Below are positions 31,668 to 41,062 of a stretch of 64,000 nt of DNA, in pieces. Position 1 is the first letter of the stretch. Each line of letters starts with the position of its first letter. Under the pieces are notes generated by a model that saw only the letters and a program-made list of their open reading frames with translations, searched no databases and was not told the origin of the DNA. Source of the stretch: Halomonas sp. 328 (lineage in GTDB: Bacteria; Pseudomonadota; Gammaproteobacteria; Pseudomonadales; Halomonadaceae); contig NZ_JADOTW010000004.1 of the NCBI RefSeq assembly GCF_015645095.1, positions 94,166-158,165 of the forward strand, in the 5' to 3' direction. The position numbers and the translations under genes are program-made.

Positions 31668-32072
31668 TCAGAGCGGCTGGCTATCGTCGGCCGGTGCATA
31701 GGAGCCATCCTCGCGATGCACTTCCTTGCCGGTCAGGCCCGGGGTGAAGACGCAGGCCAGGTGCATGGTCTTGGAGGCACGCAGCAGGTGCTCGTCGTGC
31801 TGGTCGAGGATATAGATGTCGCCCGGCTTGATCGGCCAGATCTTGCCGTCGGCCAGGGTCTCCACCTCGCCTTCCCCTTCGATGCAGTAGACCGCCTCGA
31901 AGTGGTGCTTGTAGTGGATATGGGTCTCGGTGCCTTCGTAGATGCGAGTGATATGGAAGGAGCAGTTGCCGCCATCCTCGGCCAGGCTCAGGCGGGTGCT
32001 GTCCCAGTTGCCGTTCTCGGCCTTGACCAGGCGGTCGGTTTGACGGGCTTCTTCAAGATTGCGCACGATCAT
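31668..32072 (-). CDS. ectC: L-ectoine synthase
   Basis: EctC cyclises N-gamma-acetyl-diaminobutyrate to ectoine, the compatible solute used against salt stress. The 134-residue protein is a cupin: [60 protein letters not shown] and [14 protein letters not shown], including the conserved iron-binding Glu, Tyr and His of ectoine synthases. Length is typical. It is the last gene of ectABC, 78 bp after ectB, and that gap holds a hairpin. No ectD hydroxylase or ask gene follows, so hydroxyectoine synthesis would depend on a gene elsewhere. Confidence 0.97.
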   Translation of the reverse strand: MIVRNLEEARQTDRLVKAENGNWDSTRLSLAEDGGNCSFHITRIYEGTETHIHYKHHFEAVYCIEGEGEVETLADGKIWPIKPGDIYILDQHDEHLLRASKTMHLACVFTPGLTGKEVHREDGSYAPADDSQPL

Positions 32073-32099
32073 GGGGTCATCCTCATGCTGAAACAGTGA

Positions 32100-32122
32100 C
32101 GGGCGCCCTTGCTGGGCGCCCG
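32100..32122 (-). other. Hairpin in the ectB-ectC gap
   Basis: CGGGCGCCC-TTGCT-GGGCGCCCG forms a 9-bp perfect stem between ectB and ectC. With no T run it is more likely an mRNA-stability or partial-termination element than a full terminator; it could set the ratio of EctC to EctB. Confidence 0.5.
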
Positions 32123-32150
32123 GATAATATCAGGGGCCTGTTAACGCCGC

Positions 32151-33458
<1,308 letters not shown>

Positions 33459-33491
33459 TCAGGTGGCCGACGCCATCACAAAGACGAGAGC

Positions 33492-34070
33492 TTAGATATG
33501 CGCCGGCTGGAAGGGGCCGATACGCACCAGGTTTTCCGGGTCATGCTCGCCACCGAGCTGGTCGGTGGAGAAGTATTCACGGCTGTTGAGGGGCGCCTGC
33601 CAGCGGTCGGCCAGGCGGGTGAAGAGCCCCCAGGACGCCTCGTTATCCGGCGTGATGGTGGTTTCCAGGTGGCGTACCTCGGCCTGCTCCTCGCGGCGCA
33701 TTACCGCCTCGACCAGGCGACGGGCCAGCCCGGTGCCGCGGGCCTTCTCGCCCACCGCCACCTGCCAGAGGAAATAGGTGTCGGGCGCATTGCTCTTCAC
33801 GTAGCCGGAGACGAAACCGACGATCTCGCCCTCCTCGTTGGTGGCCACGGCGCAGGTATCGCGGAACTGAGTCGCCAGCAGCAGATAGGCGTAGGCGGAG
33901 TTGACGTCCAGCGGTGGACACGCCTTGACCAGCTCGTAGATGCCCCAGCCATCGTCCGGGTTGGGCTTGCGGATAAACAGCGGTGACTGGGAGTTGCCCA
34001 CTACGGCATCGGCCACGCTGGGGCGGGCCAGATCGGCGGAGGGGGTGAAGGGGTGCGTCGATACGTTCAT
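33492..34070 (-). CDS. ectA: L-2,4-diaminobutyrate N-gamma-acetyltransferase
   Basis: EctA is a GNAT enzyme that acetylates diaminobutyrate with acetyl-CoA. The 192-residue protein has FIRKPNPDDGWGIYELVKAC, PPLDVNSAYAYLLLATQF, and the acetyl-CoA site FLWQVAVGEKARGTGLARRL, then LETTITPDNEASWGLFTRLA, all standard EctA blocks. It is the first gene of the ectoine operon; the promoter-like region lies at 34104-34132. No clear Shine-Dalgarno sequence is seen before the ATG. Expression in relatives is induced by high osmolarity. Confidence 0.97.
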   Translation of the reverse strand: MNVSTHPFTPSADLARPSVADAVVGNSQSPLFIRKPNPDDGWGIYELVKACPPLDVNSAYAYLLLATQFRDTCAVATNEEGEIVGFVSGYVKSNAPDTYFLWQVAVGEKARGTGLARRLVEAVMRREEQAEVRHLETTITPDNEASWGLFTRLADRWQAPLNSREYFSTDQLGGEHDPENLVRIGPFQPAHI

Positions 34071-34103
34071 GGTTATAGTTCGCTATTGGCGAATTCGCCC
34101 AAT

Positions 34104-34132
34104 ACGATAACAAGGATTTATGCATAAATCAA
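34104..34132 (-). promoter_or_regulatory. Probable ectABC promoter with palindromic spacer
   Basis: On the minus strand TTGATT (34132-34127), a 17-bp spacer and TATCGT (34109-34104) form a sigma70-like promoter giving a leader of about 27 bases. Bases 34115-34130, GATTTATGCATAAATC, are a perfect 16-bp palindrome filling most of the spacer, as expected for an operator. Each hexamer matches consensus at four of six positions. Confidence 0.55.
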
Positions 34133-34299
34133 AACGGCCCTTATCATCGTCGGGTTTATCCATAATCCGTGGTTATGATCGCTTTGCAGCGCCGTTGCCC
34201 TTCTGAGTTTAGCCCATCGGCGGCGGGCCACTTCGGCACTCGTCGGCCGCGTAAGCGGTGAGCCAACGCTTGCCGGGGCCTGGGCTGAACCAAAACGCC

Positions 34300-34327
34300 G
34301 AAGGCCATCCCGCGAGGGATGGCCTTC
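34300..34327 (-). terminator. Hairpin downstream of gor
   Basis: GAAGGCCATCCC-GCGA-GGGATGGCCTTC, a 12-bp perfect stem with a stable tetraloop, lies 43 bp after the gor stop. No T run follows on the minus strand. Confidence 0.65.
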
Positions 34328-34370
34328 AGGATGCCGGCGGCGGATGACGCCGAAGTGACGATTCGATGCG

Positions 34371-35741
34371 TTATTCGGGATAACGACGGCTGACGCTGCG
34401 CAGGGTGACGAACTCCTCGGCGCCGGTGGGGTGAATGCCGACGGTGGCGTCGAAGGCCGCCTTGGTCAGGCCGGCGCGCACGGCGATGGCAATGCCCTGG
34501 ATCACCTCGCCGGCCTCCTCGCCCACCATATGGGCCCCCACCACCACGTCGCTCTCGTCATCGACGATCAGCTTCATCAGGCAGCGCTCCTCGCTGCCGG
34601 AGAGGGTGTGCTTCATGGGCCGGAAGTCGGTGCGATAGACGCGGATGGCGCCGCACTGCTCCCGGGCCACCTCCTCGGAGAGGCCAACGGTGCCGATATT
34701 GGGGTGACAGAAGACCGCGGTGGCGATCTTGTCGTACTCCAGCGGCTTGGGGGTACCCTCGCCGAAGTGGGCCTGGACCATCTGCATCGCCTCGGCGAGC
34801 GCCACCGGGGTCAGCTCGGGGCCACCGATGATATCGCCCAGGGCCAGGACGGAAGGCACCGAGGTTTCGAAACGCTCGTTGACCTTGAGGGTCCCGTCGT
34901 CGTTGAGCTCGACACCCAGCGCGTCCAGGCCCAGGCCGGCCAGGTTGGGCTTGCGTCCGGTGGCCGCCAGCACGGCATCCACTTCGAGCACCTCACCGCT
35001 GGTGAGCATCACCTTGAGGACCTCGCCCTCCTTGTCGATGCGCTCGATATTGGTCTCGAAATGCAGGTTGACGCCCTTCTTGGCCATCTCGTCCCGGGTG
35101 AATTCGCGTACCTCGTTGTCGAAGCCGCGCAGGAACAGGTCGCCCCGGTAGACCAGATGGGTCTCGCTGCCCAGGCCATTGAAGATACTGGCGAACTCCA
35201 CGGCGATATAGCCGCCGCCGAGGACCAGGAAACGCTGGGGGAAGGCCTCCAGGTCGAAGACCCGGTTGGAGTCCAGGGCGTGCTCCTTGCCGGGAAAGTC
35301 CGGCACCCAGGGCCAGCCACCGGTGGCCACCAGGATCTTCTCGGCGCTGAGGGTCTCGCCGGCGACCTCCACGCGATGGGCATCGAGCACCCTGGCGCGG
35401 CCGTTGATCAGGCGCACGCCGGCGCCTTCCAGCAGGCGGCCATAGATGCCGTTGAGGCGCTTGATCTCTTCGATCTTGTTGTCGCGCAGGGTCGCCCAGT
35501 CGAAGCGCGGCGCCTCGGGCAACGTCCAGCCGAAGCCGGCACTGTCCTCGAAGGCATCATGAAAATGGGCCGCATAGGAGTAGAGTTTCTTGGGGACGCA
35601 ACCCACGTTGACGCAGGTCCCCCCCAGGTAGCGATCCTCGGCGACGGCCACCCGGGCGCCGGTGGCCGCGGCGGTACGGGCGGCACGCACGCCGCCGGAA
35701 CCGGCGCCGATGACGAAGAGGTCATAATCGAACTGGGACAC
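34371..35741 (-). CDS. gor: Glutathione-disulfide reductase
   Basis: A 456-residue FAD enzyme reducing glutathione disulfide with NADPH. Visible blocks: FAD site [20 protein letters not shown], redox-active disulfide [18 protein letters not shown] site [19 protein letters not shown] with the arginines of [11 protein letters not shown] that favour NADPH, second FAD contact LALGDI, and the C-terminal active-site HPTGAEEFV. The likely start is the GTG at 35741, with AGGAG six bases before it; an upstream ATG at 35789 would add 16 residues outside the family consensus and overlap the promoter. An OxyR-like site and a promoter lie at 35780-35846. It is divergent from the carbonic anhydrase gene. 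Confidence 0.95.
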   Translation of the reverse strand: MSQFDYDLFVIGAGSGGVRAARTAAATGARVAVAEDRYLGGTCVNVGCVPKKLYSYAAHFHDAFEDSAGFGWTLPEAPRFDWATLRDNKIEEIKRLNGIYGRLLEGAGVRLINGRARVLDAHRVEVAGETLSAEKILVATGGWPWVPDFPGKEHALDSNRVFDLEAFPQRFLVLGGGYIAVEFASIFNGLGSETHLVYRGDLFLRGFDNEVREFTRDEMAKKGVNLHFETNIERIDKEGEVLKVMLTSGEVLEVDAVLAATGRKPNLAGLGLDALGVELNDDGTLKVNERFETSVPSVLALGDIIGGPELTPVALAEAMQMVQAHFGEGTPKPLEYDKIATAVFCHPNIGTVGLSEEVAREQCGAIRVYRTDFRPMKHTLSGSEERCLMKLIVDDESDVVVGAHMVGEEAGEVIQGIAIAVRAGLTKAAFDATVGIHPTGAEEFVTLRSVSRRYPE

Positions 35742-35779
35742 GAAATTCTCCTGAAGCCTTGGGTCGTCGATGATGGGGG

Positions 35780-35808
35780 ATGATACCACCGGGGCTCCGG
35801 CTTGACAG
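35780..35808 (-). promoter_or_regulatory. Probable gor promoter
   Basis: On the minus strand CTGTCA (35808-35803), a 17-bp spacer and TATCAT (35785-35780) form a sigma70-like promoter about 40 bp ahead of the GTG start. The OxyR-like box lies immediately upstream of the -35 element. The same stretch rules out the longer ATG start. Confidence 0.6.
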
Positions 35809-35820
35809 GGCCTCGGATAG

Positions 35821-35846
35821 ATAGTCGATAACTATCAATGTGATAG
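35821..35846. promoter_or_regulatory. OxyR-type binding site upstream of gor
   Basis: ATAG-N7-CTAT-N7-ATAG matches three of the four quarter sites of the OxyR consensus (ATAG-N7-CTAT-N7-ATAG-N7-CTAT) with exact spacing; the fourth position reads GGAG. It ends 13 bp from the gor -35 element, the usual place for OxyR activation. gor is an established OxyR target in E. coli. Confidence 0.6.
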
Positions 35847-35974
35847 CCCTGTCGGAGCGAACCGTCCATTGGCATTTCTTCGACCCGACGCCCCTCTGTG
35901 GCGCCAGGCGCGTTACACTGCAACCCCGATCGTGCCCATCGCGGCGCGCCATCCGCTCAACTCAGACCTGACGA

Positions 35975-36622
35975 ATGAAAAAAGAGATCAAACGACTCGT
36001 CGAGCGCAATCGCCAATGGGCCGAGGGTATTCGCCAACAGGACCCCGGCTTCTTCGATCGCCTGGCACAACAGCAGAATCCCGACTATCTATGGATCGGT
36101 TGCTCAGATAGCCGAGTCCCCGCCAACCAGATCATCGACCTGCCCCCCGGCGAAGTCTTCGTCCACCGCAACGTGGCCAACCTGCTCCACCACAACGACC
36201 TCAATGCCCTCTCGGTGCTGCAATACGCCGTGGAGGTGCTGCAGGTGCGCCATATCATGGTGGTGGGGCATTATGGCTGCGGCGGCGTTCGCGCCGCCGT
36301 CAGCGGTGGTGACAATGGCATGGTGGACATCTGGCTGCACTCCGTGCGCGAGCTCTATGCCCAGCATCGGGAGACCCTGGACCACCTGAGCCTGGATGAG
36401 CAGGTGGATCGCATGTGCGAGCTCAATGTCCAGGCCCAGGTCAATAACCTCTGTCGTACCAAGATCGTTCAGCATGCCTGGCAACGCGGACAGCCGCTGG
36501 CGATCCACGGCTGGGTCTATGGCCTCAAGGATGGCCATGTCACCGATCTGGGCTGCACCGTGGAGCGCCTCGATCAGGTAGAAGCGCTCTATCGTATCGA
36601 CGGCTTGACCCCCGCCGGCTGA
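35975..36622 (+). CDS. can: Beta-class carbonic anhydrase
   Basis: A 215-residue zinc enzyme interconverting CO2 and bicarbonate. The zinc ligands are Cys43 and Asp45 (WIGCSDSRVPANQI), His99 and Cys102 (VVGHYGCGGVRAA); the Asp45-Arg47 pair is present. C-terminal segments VQAQVNNLCRTKIVQHAW and GWVYGLKDGHV fit the E. coli Can type (220 residues). It is divergent from gor, and its promoter must lie in the shared 233-bp region. It converges on a cytochrome c' family gene. Confidence 0.95.
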   Translation: MKKEIKRLVERNRQWAEGIRQQDPGFFDRLAQQQNPDYLWIGCSDSRVPANQIIDLPPGEVFVHRNVANLLHHNDLNALSVLQYAVEVLQVRHIMVVGHYGCGGVRAAVSGGDNGMVDIWLHSVRELYAQHRETLDHLSLDEQVDRMCELNVQAQVNNLCRTKIVQHAWQRGQPLAIHGWVYGLKDGHVTDLGCTVERLDQVEALYRIDGLTPAG

Positions 36623-36634
36623 GACAAGGCGGGC

Positions 36635-37111
36635 TCAGTGCTTGTAGCGGCGATGACAGCTGCGGCAACTGAGACTGAGCTCCGAAAACGCGCGGGTTGC
36701 CTGGCGGTAGTCTTCCGCCTCGGCGGCCTCGGTCAGGTCGGCAACCCGCGCCTCCAGGGCCTCGAAGCCCTCACCGAAGGCTTCCCATTCGTCCCAGATA
36801 CGTACCCGGGCGTCGCTGCCGCGGCCGTGACTTCCCTCGATGAAGGCCGGCAACAGCCGCTCGCCCCGCGCGCGCTCGGCCAGCTCCGCCAGGCGTGGCG
36901 CCGCGCCGCGGGCATCGCGATTATTGATCAGGTCGAAGCGCAGCTGACGCACCAGTCGTTCGATCTCCTTGAGTTCGTCACGTCGCCAGGTCACCGCCTC
37001 CCGGGGCGTCTCGAAACGCGGCGCCTGCGGTGATTCGGTGGCCTGGGTGGTCAAGCTGGCCAGCAGCAGCGCCAGGCCGACCCAGCCGCCCTTTCCCCAG
37101 CGTGTCGTCAT
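36635..37111 (-). CDS. Cytochrome c' family protein (second copy)
   Basis: A 158-residue precursor: signal peptide MTTRWGKGGWVGLALLLASL, cleaved near TQA, then a helical domain ending in the haem site CRSCHRRYKH. Position of the single CxxCH at the extreme C-terminus and the helical, charged body mark it as a cytochrome c'-like four-helix-bundle protein, similar in plan to the product of 10658-11122 but clearly different in sequence. The start at 37111 has GAGGAG upstream. It converges on the carbonic anhydrase gene and is divergent from the peptide-binding-protein gene. Physiological partner unknown. Confidence 0.85.
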   Translation of the reverse strand: MTTRWGKGGWVGLALLLASLTTQATESPQAPRFETPREAVTWRRDELKEIERLVRQLRFDLINNRDARGAAPRLAELAERARGERLLPAFIEGSHGRGSDARVRIWDEWEAFGEGFEALEARVADLTEAAEAEDYRQATRAFSELSLSCRSCHRRYKH

Positions 37112-37244
37112 GCGTCTCTCCTCTCGTGAACGGCGGTGATTCAGGCTGCGCATAATGCCAGTCATTATTTCGATTGTCGCGACCACCGCCGGCTCTCTAT
37201 GGTTAGTGCCGTCACAATAGATAACAACCCGTTAGGGAAACGAC

Positions 37245-38816
37245 ATGACTTTCAAGAAGACTCTGCTGGCGTCGGTGATCGGCGCCGCCCTGGCCGCGAC
37301 TGCCCTCCCCGCCACCGTCTCCGCCGAGACATTGCGTATCGGCTACGCCGCCGACCCGGAGACCCTGGACATTCACGAGCAGCTCTCTGGCGGTATGCTG
37401 CGCTTCTCCCACCTGGCCTTCGACCCCCTGGTACGCTGGACCCAGGATTTCCAGTTCGAACCGCGCCTGGCCACCGGCTGGGAACAGCTCGACGACACCA
37501 CCGTGCGCATTCGCCTGCGTGAAGGCGTGAGCTTCCACTCCGGCAATCCCTTCACCGCCGCCGACGTGGTCTGGACCATCGAGCGCCTCAAGGAGAGCCC
37601 CGACTACCGGGCCATCTTCGAGCCCATCGCCGGTGCCGAGGCCGTGAACGAGCACACCGTCGACATCACCACCGACGGCCCCTACCCGCTGCTGCTCAAC
37701 CTGGCCACCTATATCTTCCCGATGGACCGGGAGTACTACAACGGCACCACCGACAACGGCCAGGACAAGGCAGAGATCGTCAAGGCCGGCAACTCCTTCG
37801 CCTCGCGCAACGTCTCCGGCACCGGTCCCTTCATCGTCACCGAGCGCCGCCAGGGCGTGCGGGTCGAAATGGAACGCTTCGCCGACTACTGGGATAACGA
37901 CAGCGAGGGCAATGTCTCGCGCATCGTCCTGACCCCCATCGCCGAGAACGCCGCCCGGGTCTCCGCCCTGCTCTCCGGTGGCGTCGACTTCATCGATGCG
38001 GTGCCGCCCAACGATCTGGAGCGGGTGCGCCAGGCCCAGGGCATCGACCTGGTGGAGATCCCCGGCACTCGCATCATCGGCTTCCAGCTCAACGAAGAGC
38101 GCGTCGAGGCCTTCGCCGACCCGCGGGTCCGCCAGGCGGTGGCCTACGCCATCAACCAGGAGGGCATCGCCGACCGCCTGATGCGCGGCTTCGCCTCCCC
38201 GGCGGCCCAATTCTCGCCCCCCGGCTACTCCGGCCATAACCCGGAGCTGACCCCGCGCTACGATCTGGAGCGCGCCCAGGCGCTGATGGAAGAAGCGGGT
38301 TACGCCGACGGCTTCAGCATCGACATGATCGCCCCCAACAACCGCTACGTGAACGATGCCCAGATCGCCCAGGCGGTGGCCAATATGCTGGCGCGCATCA
38401 ATATCAACGCTAACCTGCGCACCATGCCCCTGGCCCAGTACTGGCCGGAGTACGACGAGCGCACCTCCGACATGGCGATGATCGGCTGGCACTCCGACAC
38501 CGAGGACAGCGCCAACTTCTTCCAGTACCTCTCCGCCTGTTTCGACGCCGAGACCGGTGCCGGCCAGTACAACTACGGCGGCTACTGCAACGAAGCGCTC
38601 GACACCCTGGTGGCCCGTGCCGACGGCGAGACCGACCTGGAGGCACGCAATGCCATGCTGCGCGAGGCCGAGGCGATGCTCCATGAGGACGCCGGGTTCA
38701 TCATGCTGCACTGGCAGAACCTGGCCTATGGTGCCCGGGAAGGCGTGGAGATCGCCCCGGTGGTCAATGCCACCGACTTCCCCTACCTCGGCGACCTGGT
38801 GATCCAGCGCGACTGA
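37245..38816 (+). CDS. Peptide ABC transporter substrate-binding protein (SBP family 5)
   Basis: A 523-residue periplasmic binding protein of the DppA/OppA type. Signal peptide: residues of about 1-27, cleaved after TVSA; no lipobox cysteine. Family blocks are ETLRIGYAADPETLDIHEQL, IRLREGVSFHSGNPFTAADV, FASRNVSGTGPFIVTERR, and FADPRVRQAVAYAINQEGIA. The nickel/peptide binding-protein group shares these, so a peptide is likely but not proven. It is the first gene of a five-gene importer set; a hairpin and a MITE-like repeat separate it from the permease genes (237 bp). AGGGA lies just before the start codon within a 15-mer shared with the MITE junction. Confidence 0.9.
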   Translation: MTFKKTLLASVIGAALAATALPATVSAETLRIGYAADPETLDIHEQLSGGMLRFSHLAFDPLVRWTQDFQFEPRLATGWEQLDDTTVRIRLREGVSFHSGNPFTAADVVWTIERLKESPDYRAIFEPIAGAEAVNEHTVDITTDGPYPLLLNLATYIFPMDREYYNGTTDNGQDKAEIVKAGNSFASRNVSGTGPFIVTERRQGVRVEMERFADYWDNDSEGNVSRIVLTPIAENAARVSALLSGGVDFIDAVPPNDLERVRQAQGIDLVEIPGTRIIGFQLNEERVEAFADPRVRQAVAYAINQEGIADRLMRGFASPAAQFSPPGYSGHNPELTPRYDLERAQALMEEAGYADGFSIDMIAPNNRYVNDAQIAQAVANMLARININANLRTMPLAQYWPEYDERTSDMAMIGWHSDTEDSANFFQYLSACFDAETGAGQYNYGGYCNEALDTLVARADGETDLEARNAMLREAEAMLHEDAGFIMLHWQNLAYGAREGVEIAPVVNATDFPYLGDLVIQRD

Positions 38817-38846
38817 TCCCGCTCGCCATCGCCCCCCGATGGCCGG

Positions 38847-38870
38847 CCCCTCGCCCCCGTGGGCGAGGGG
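38847..38870 (+). other. Stable hairpin after the binding-protein gene
   Basis: CCCCTCGCCC-CCGT-GGGCGAGGGG, a 10-bp perfect stem, lies 30 bp after the stop. Such hairpins often stabilise the binding-protein message or limit read-through into permease genes. No T run follows. Confidence 0.6.
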
Positions 38871-38878
38871 TCCCGTTA

Positions 38879-39022
38879 GGGAAACGCTGAACAAATCGGC
38901 GAGCGGAGTTGAAGCGCAAGGCGCACGGCGCGCAGGAACCGGAGCCTATGCGGTATAGGTGAGGATTTCGAGCACCGCGCAACGCAGCGATTTGCCCGCG
39001 CAGGCATTTGGGCAGCGTTTCC
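38879..39022. mobile_element. MITE-like element with imperfect terminal inverted repeats
   Basis: A 144-bp non-coding element. Its ends read GGAAACGCTG-NN-CAAAT on both strands (left end from 38880, right end complement from 39022), and the dinucleotide TA lies directly outside each end (38877-38878, 39023-39024), as for Tc1/mariner/IS630-type insertions. The interior is GC-rich and partly self-complementary. It has no coding capacity, so it would need a transposase elsewhere. It sits between the binding-protein and permease genes of a peptide importer. Confidence 0.6.
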
Positions 39023-39053
39023 TAAGTGACTACCCAGACAGGCTACCCCCCCC

Positions 39054-40103
39054 ATGATCGCCTTTCTTACCAAGCGGCTGATGCACGCCCTGATGGTGAT
39101 GTTCATCATCAGCGTCATCGCCTTCGCCATCCAGGACAACCTGGGCGATCCCATCCAGCAGATGGTCGGCCAGTCGGTGCCGGAGAGCGAGCGCGAGGCC
39201 CTGCGCGAGCAGTTCGGCCTCAACGACCCTTTCCATGTGCAGTACCTGCGCTTCGCCGGCAACGCCCTGACCGGCGATTTCGGCACCTCCTACTTCTATC
39301 GGGAGCCGGCGCTCGAGGTGATCGCCCGTCATCTGCCGGCGACCCTCGAGCTGGTCTTCGGTGCGACCCTGCTGATCGTGCTGCTGTCGGTACCCATCGG
39401 CGTCTACAGCGCCATCAAACCCCGCTCGCCGATCTCGCGCTTCTTCATGGGCGCCTCGATCATCGGGATCTCGATCCCGGTCTTCCTCACCGCCATCCTG
39501 CTGATCCAGGTCTTCTCCATCGGCGTGACGGTGACCCTCTTCCCGCAGGGCACCGCTTGGGGTAGCTGGCTCAATGCCGCCCTCTCCACCAGCGGTGGCA
39601 TGCCCTCCTTCGGGCGCGGCCATGACCTGGTGCACGTCTTCGGCCACTGGGAGACCAACCTGGCCAGCCTCGACGGACTCAAGCACCTGGTGCTGCCCTC
39701 GGTGGCGCTGGCCTCCATCATGCTGCCGCTGTTCATCCGCCTGATTCGCGCCGAGATGATGGAGGTGCTGCAGTCGGAGTATGTCAAGTTCGCCCGGGCC
39801 AAGGGCATCGGCGTGCGACGCATCTATTTCATTCATGCCCTGAAGAACACCATGCTGCCGGTGATCACCGTCGGCGGGGTACAGATCGGCACCATGGTGG
39901 CCTACACCATCCTCACCGAAACGGTCTTCCAGTGGCCCGGCATGGGGCTGATGTTCCTCGATGCCATCAATCGCGCCGACATCCCGCTGATCGTCGCCTA
40001 CCTGATGATCGTCGGGGTGATCTTCGTGGTCACCAACACCCTGGTCGACCTGATCTACGGCCTGGTCAACCCCACCGTCAAACTGACAGGTAAGCCCGCA
40101 TGA
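39054..40103 (+). CDS. Peptide ABC transporter permease (DppB-like)
   Basis: A 349-residue inner-membrane subunit with a first helix at residues 7-27 and about six helices in all. The ATPase-coupling EAA loop is YVKFARAKGIGVRRIYFIHA, and TETVFQWPGMGLMFLDAI is typical of DppB/OppB. Relative to most DppB proteins it has an extra stretch of about 40 residues around 160-200 (FPQGTAWGSWLNAALSTSGG), a known variation in the family. It overlaps the next permease gene by four bases. No good ribosome-binding site precedes the ATG; a C-run directly abuts it. Confidence 0.9.
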   Translation: MIAFLTKRLMHALMVMFIISVIAFAIQDNLGDPIQQMVGQSVPESEREALREQFGLNDPFHVQYLRFAGNALTGDFGTSYFYREPALEVIARHLPATLELVFGATLLIVLLSVPIGVYSAIKPRSPISRFFMGASIIGISIPVFLTAILLIQVFSIGVTVTLFPQGTAWGSWLNAALSTSGGMPSFGRGHDLVHVFGHWETNLASLDGLKHLVLPSVALASIMLPLFIRLIRAEMMEVLQSEYVKFARAKGIGVRRIYFIHALKNTMLPVITVGGVQIGTMVAYTILTETVFQWPGMGLMFLDAINRADIPLIVAYLMIVGVIFVVTNTLVDLIYGLVNPTVKLTGKPA

Positions 40104-41050
40104 GACCCCAGACTTCTTCCCCGGCGGCGGCCCCGGGGCGCTGGCAGCGGCTGCGTGACTCCTTCCTGCTCTACAGCTTCAAGCGCGACCGGGGCGCCCA
40201 GCTCTGCCTGGCGATCCTGCTGGCCCTGGTGAGCATGGCCCTGCTGGCCCCCTGGCTGGCCTCAACCGACCCCTACGACCTGGCGCAGATCGATATCCTC
40301 GCCTCGGAACTGCCGCCCTTCTGGATCGATGGCAGCGATCCCGCCTATGTCTTGGGTACCGACGCCCAGGGACGCGACCTCTGGTCGATCATCCTCTATG
40401 GCACCCGGGTATCGCTGCTGATCGGCTTCGGTGCGGTGCTGCTCCAGGCCCTGCTGGGAGTGGTCTTCGGCCTCCTGGCCGGCTACCTGGGCGGGCGCGT
40501 CGATGCCGTGCTGATGCGCCTGGCGGATATCCAGCTCTCCTTCTCCACCCTGATGGTGGCCATCGTGGTGGGCGCCGTGGTCAAGGCCACCCTGGGCGGC
40601 AGCTTCTACAGCGACTACGCCATCCTGATGCTGATCCTGATCATCGGCCTGGCCGAGTGGCCCCAGTACGCCCGCACGGTGCGCGCCTCGGTACTGGCCG
40701 AGAAGCGCAAGGAGTACGTGGACGCCGCCAAGGTGATGGGCCTGAAATCGCGGCGCATCATGTTCCGCCATGTGCTGCCCAATACCCTGTCGCCGATCTT
40801 CGTCATCTCCACGGTGCAGATCGCCAACGCCATCATCTCCGAGGCGGCACTATCCTTTCTGGGACTGGGCATGCCGGAGACCCACCCCTCGCTGGGCTCG
40901 CTGATCAAGGCCGGCTTCGACTACCTGCAGTCCGGGGCCTGGTGGATCACCCTGATTCCCGGCGCCTTCCTGGTGGTGCTGGTGCTGTCGATCAACCTGC
41001 TCGGCGACTGGCTGCGCGACGTCATGAACCCGCGTCTCTACAAGGGCTAA
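40100..41050 (+). CDS. Peptide ABC transporter permease (DppC-like)
   Basis: A 316-residue permease subunit partnering the DppB-like protein. An N-terminal cytoplasmic segment leads to helix 1 (CLAILLALVSMALLAPWLAS); then comes the DppC/OppC motif GTDAQGRDLWSIILYGTRVS, the EAA loop KEYVDAAKVMGLKSRRIMFR and the later SEAALSFLGLGMPETHPSLG. The start overlaps the previous stop (ATGA), so the pair is translationally coupled. The ATPase gene follows after 12 bp. Confidence 0.92.
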   Translation: MRPQTSSPAAAPGRWQRLRDSFLLYSFKRDRGAQLCLAILLALVSMALLAPWLASTDPYDLAQIDILASELPPFWIDGSDPAYVLGTDAQGRDLWSIILYGTRVSLLIGFGAVLLQALLGVVFGLLAGYLGGRVDAVLMRLADIQLSFSTLMVAIVVGAVVKATLGGSFYSDYAILMLILIIGLAEWPQYARTVRASVLAEKRKEYVDAAKVMGLKSRRIMFRHVLPNTLSPIFVISTVQIANAIISEAALSFLGLGMPETHPSLGSLIKAGFDYLQSGAWWITLIPGAFLVVLVLSINLLGDWLRDVMNPRLYKG

Positions 41051-41062
41051 GGAGCACTTCAT

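Larger units (their letters stand above)
34071..34370. other. 300-bp region between ectA and gor
   Basis: No gene was found. The ectA-proximal third is AT-rich and carries a sigma70-like promoter with a palindromic spacer, a GGCGAATTCGCC palindrome (34088-34099) and CATAA/TTATG inverted halves near 34160-34180. The gor-proximal part has a terminator-like hairpin (34300-34327). Confidence 0.6.
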
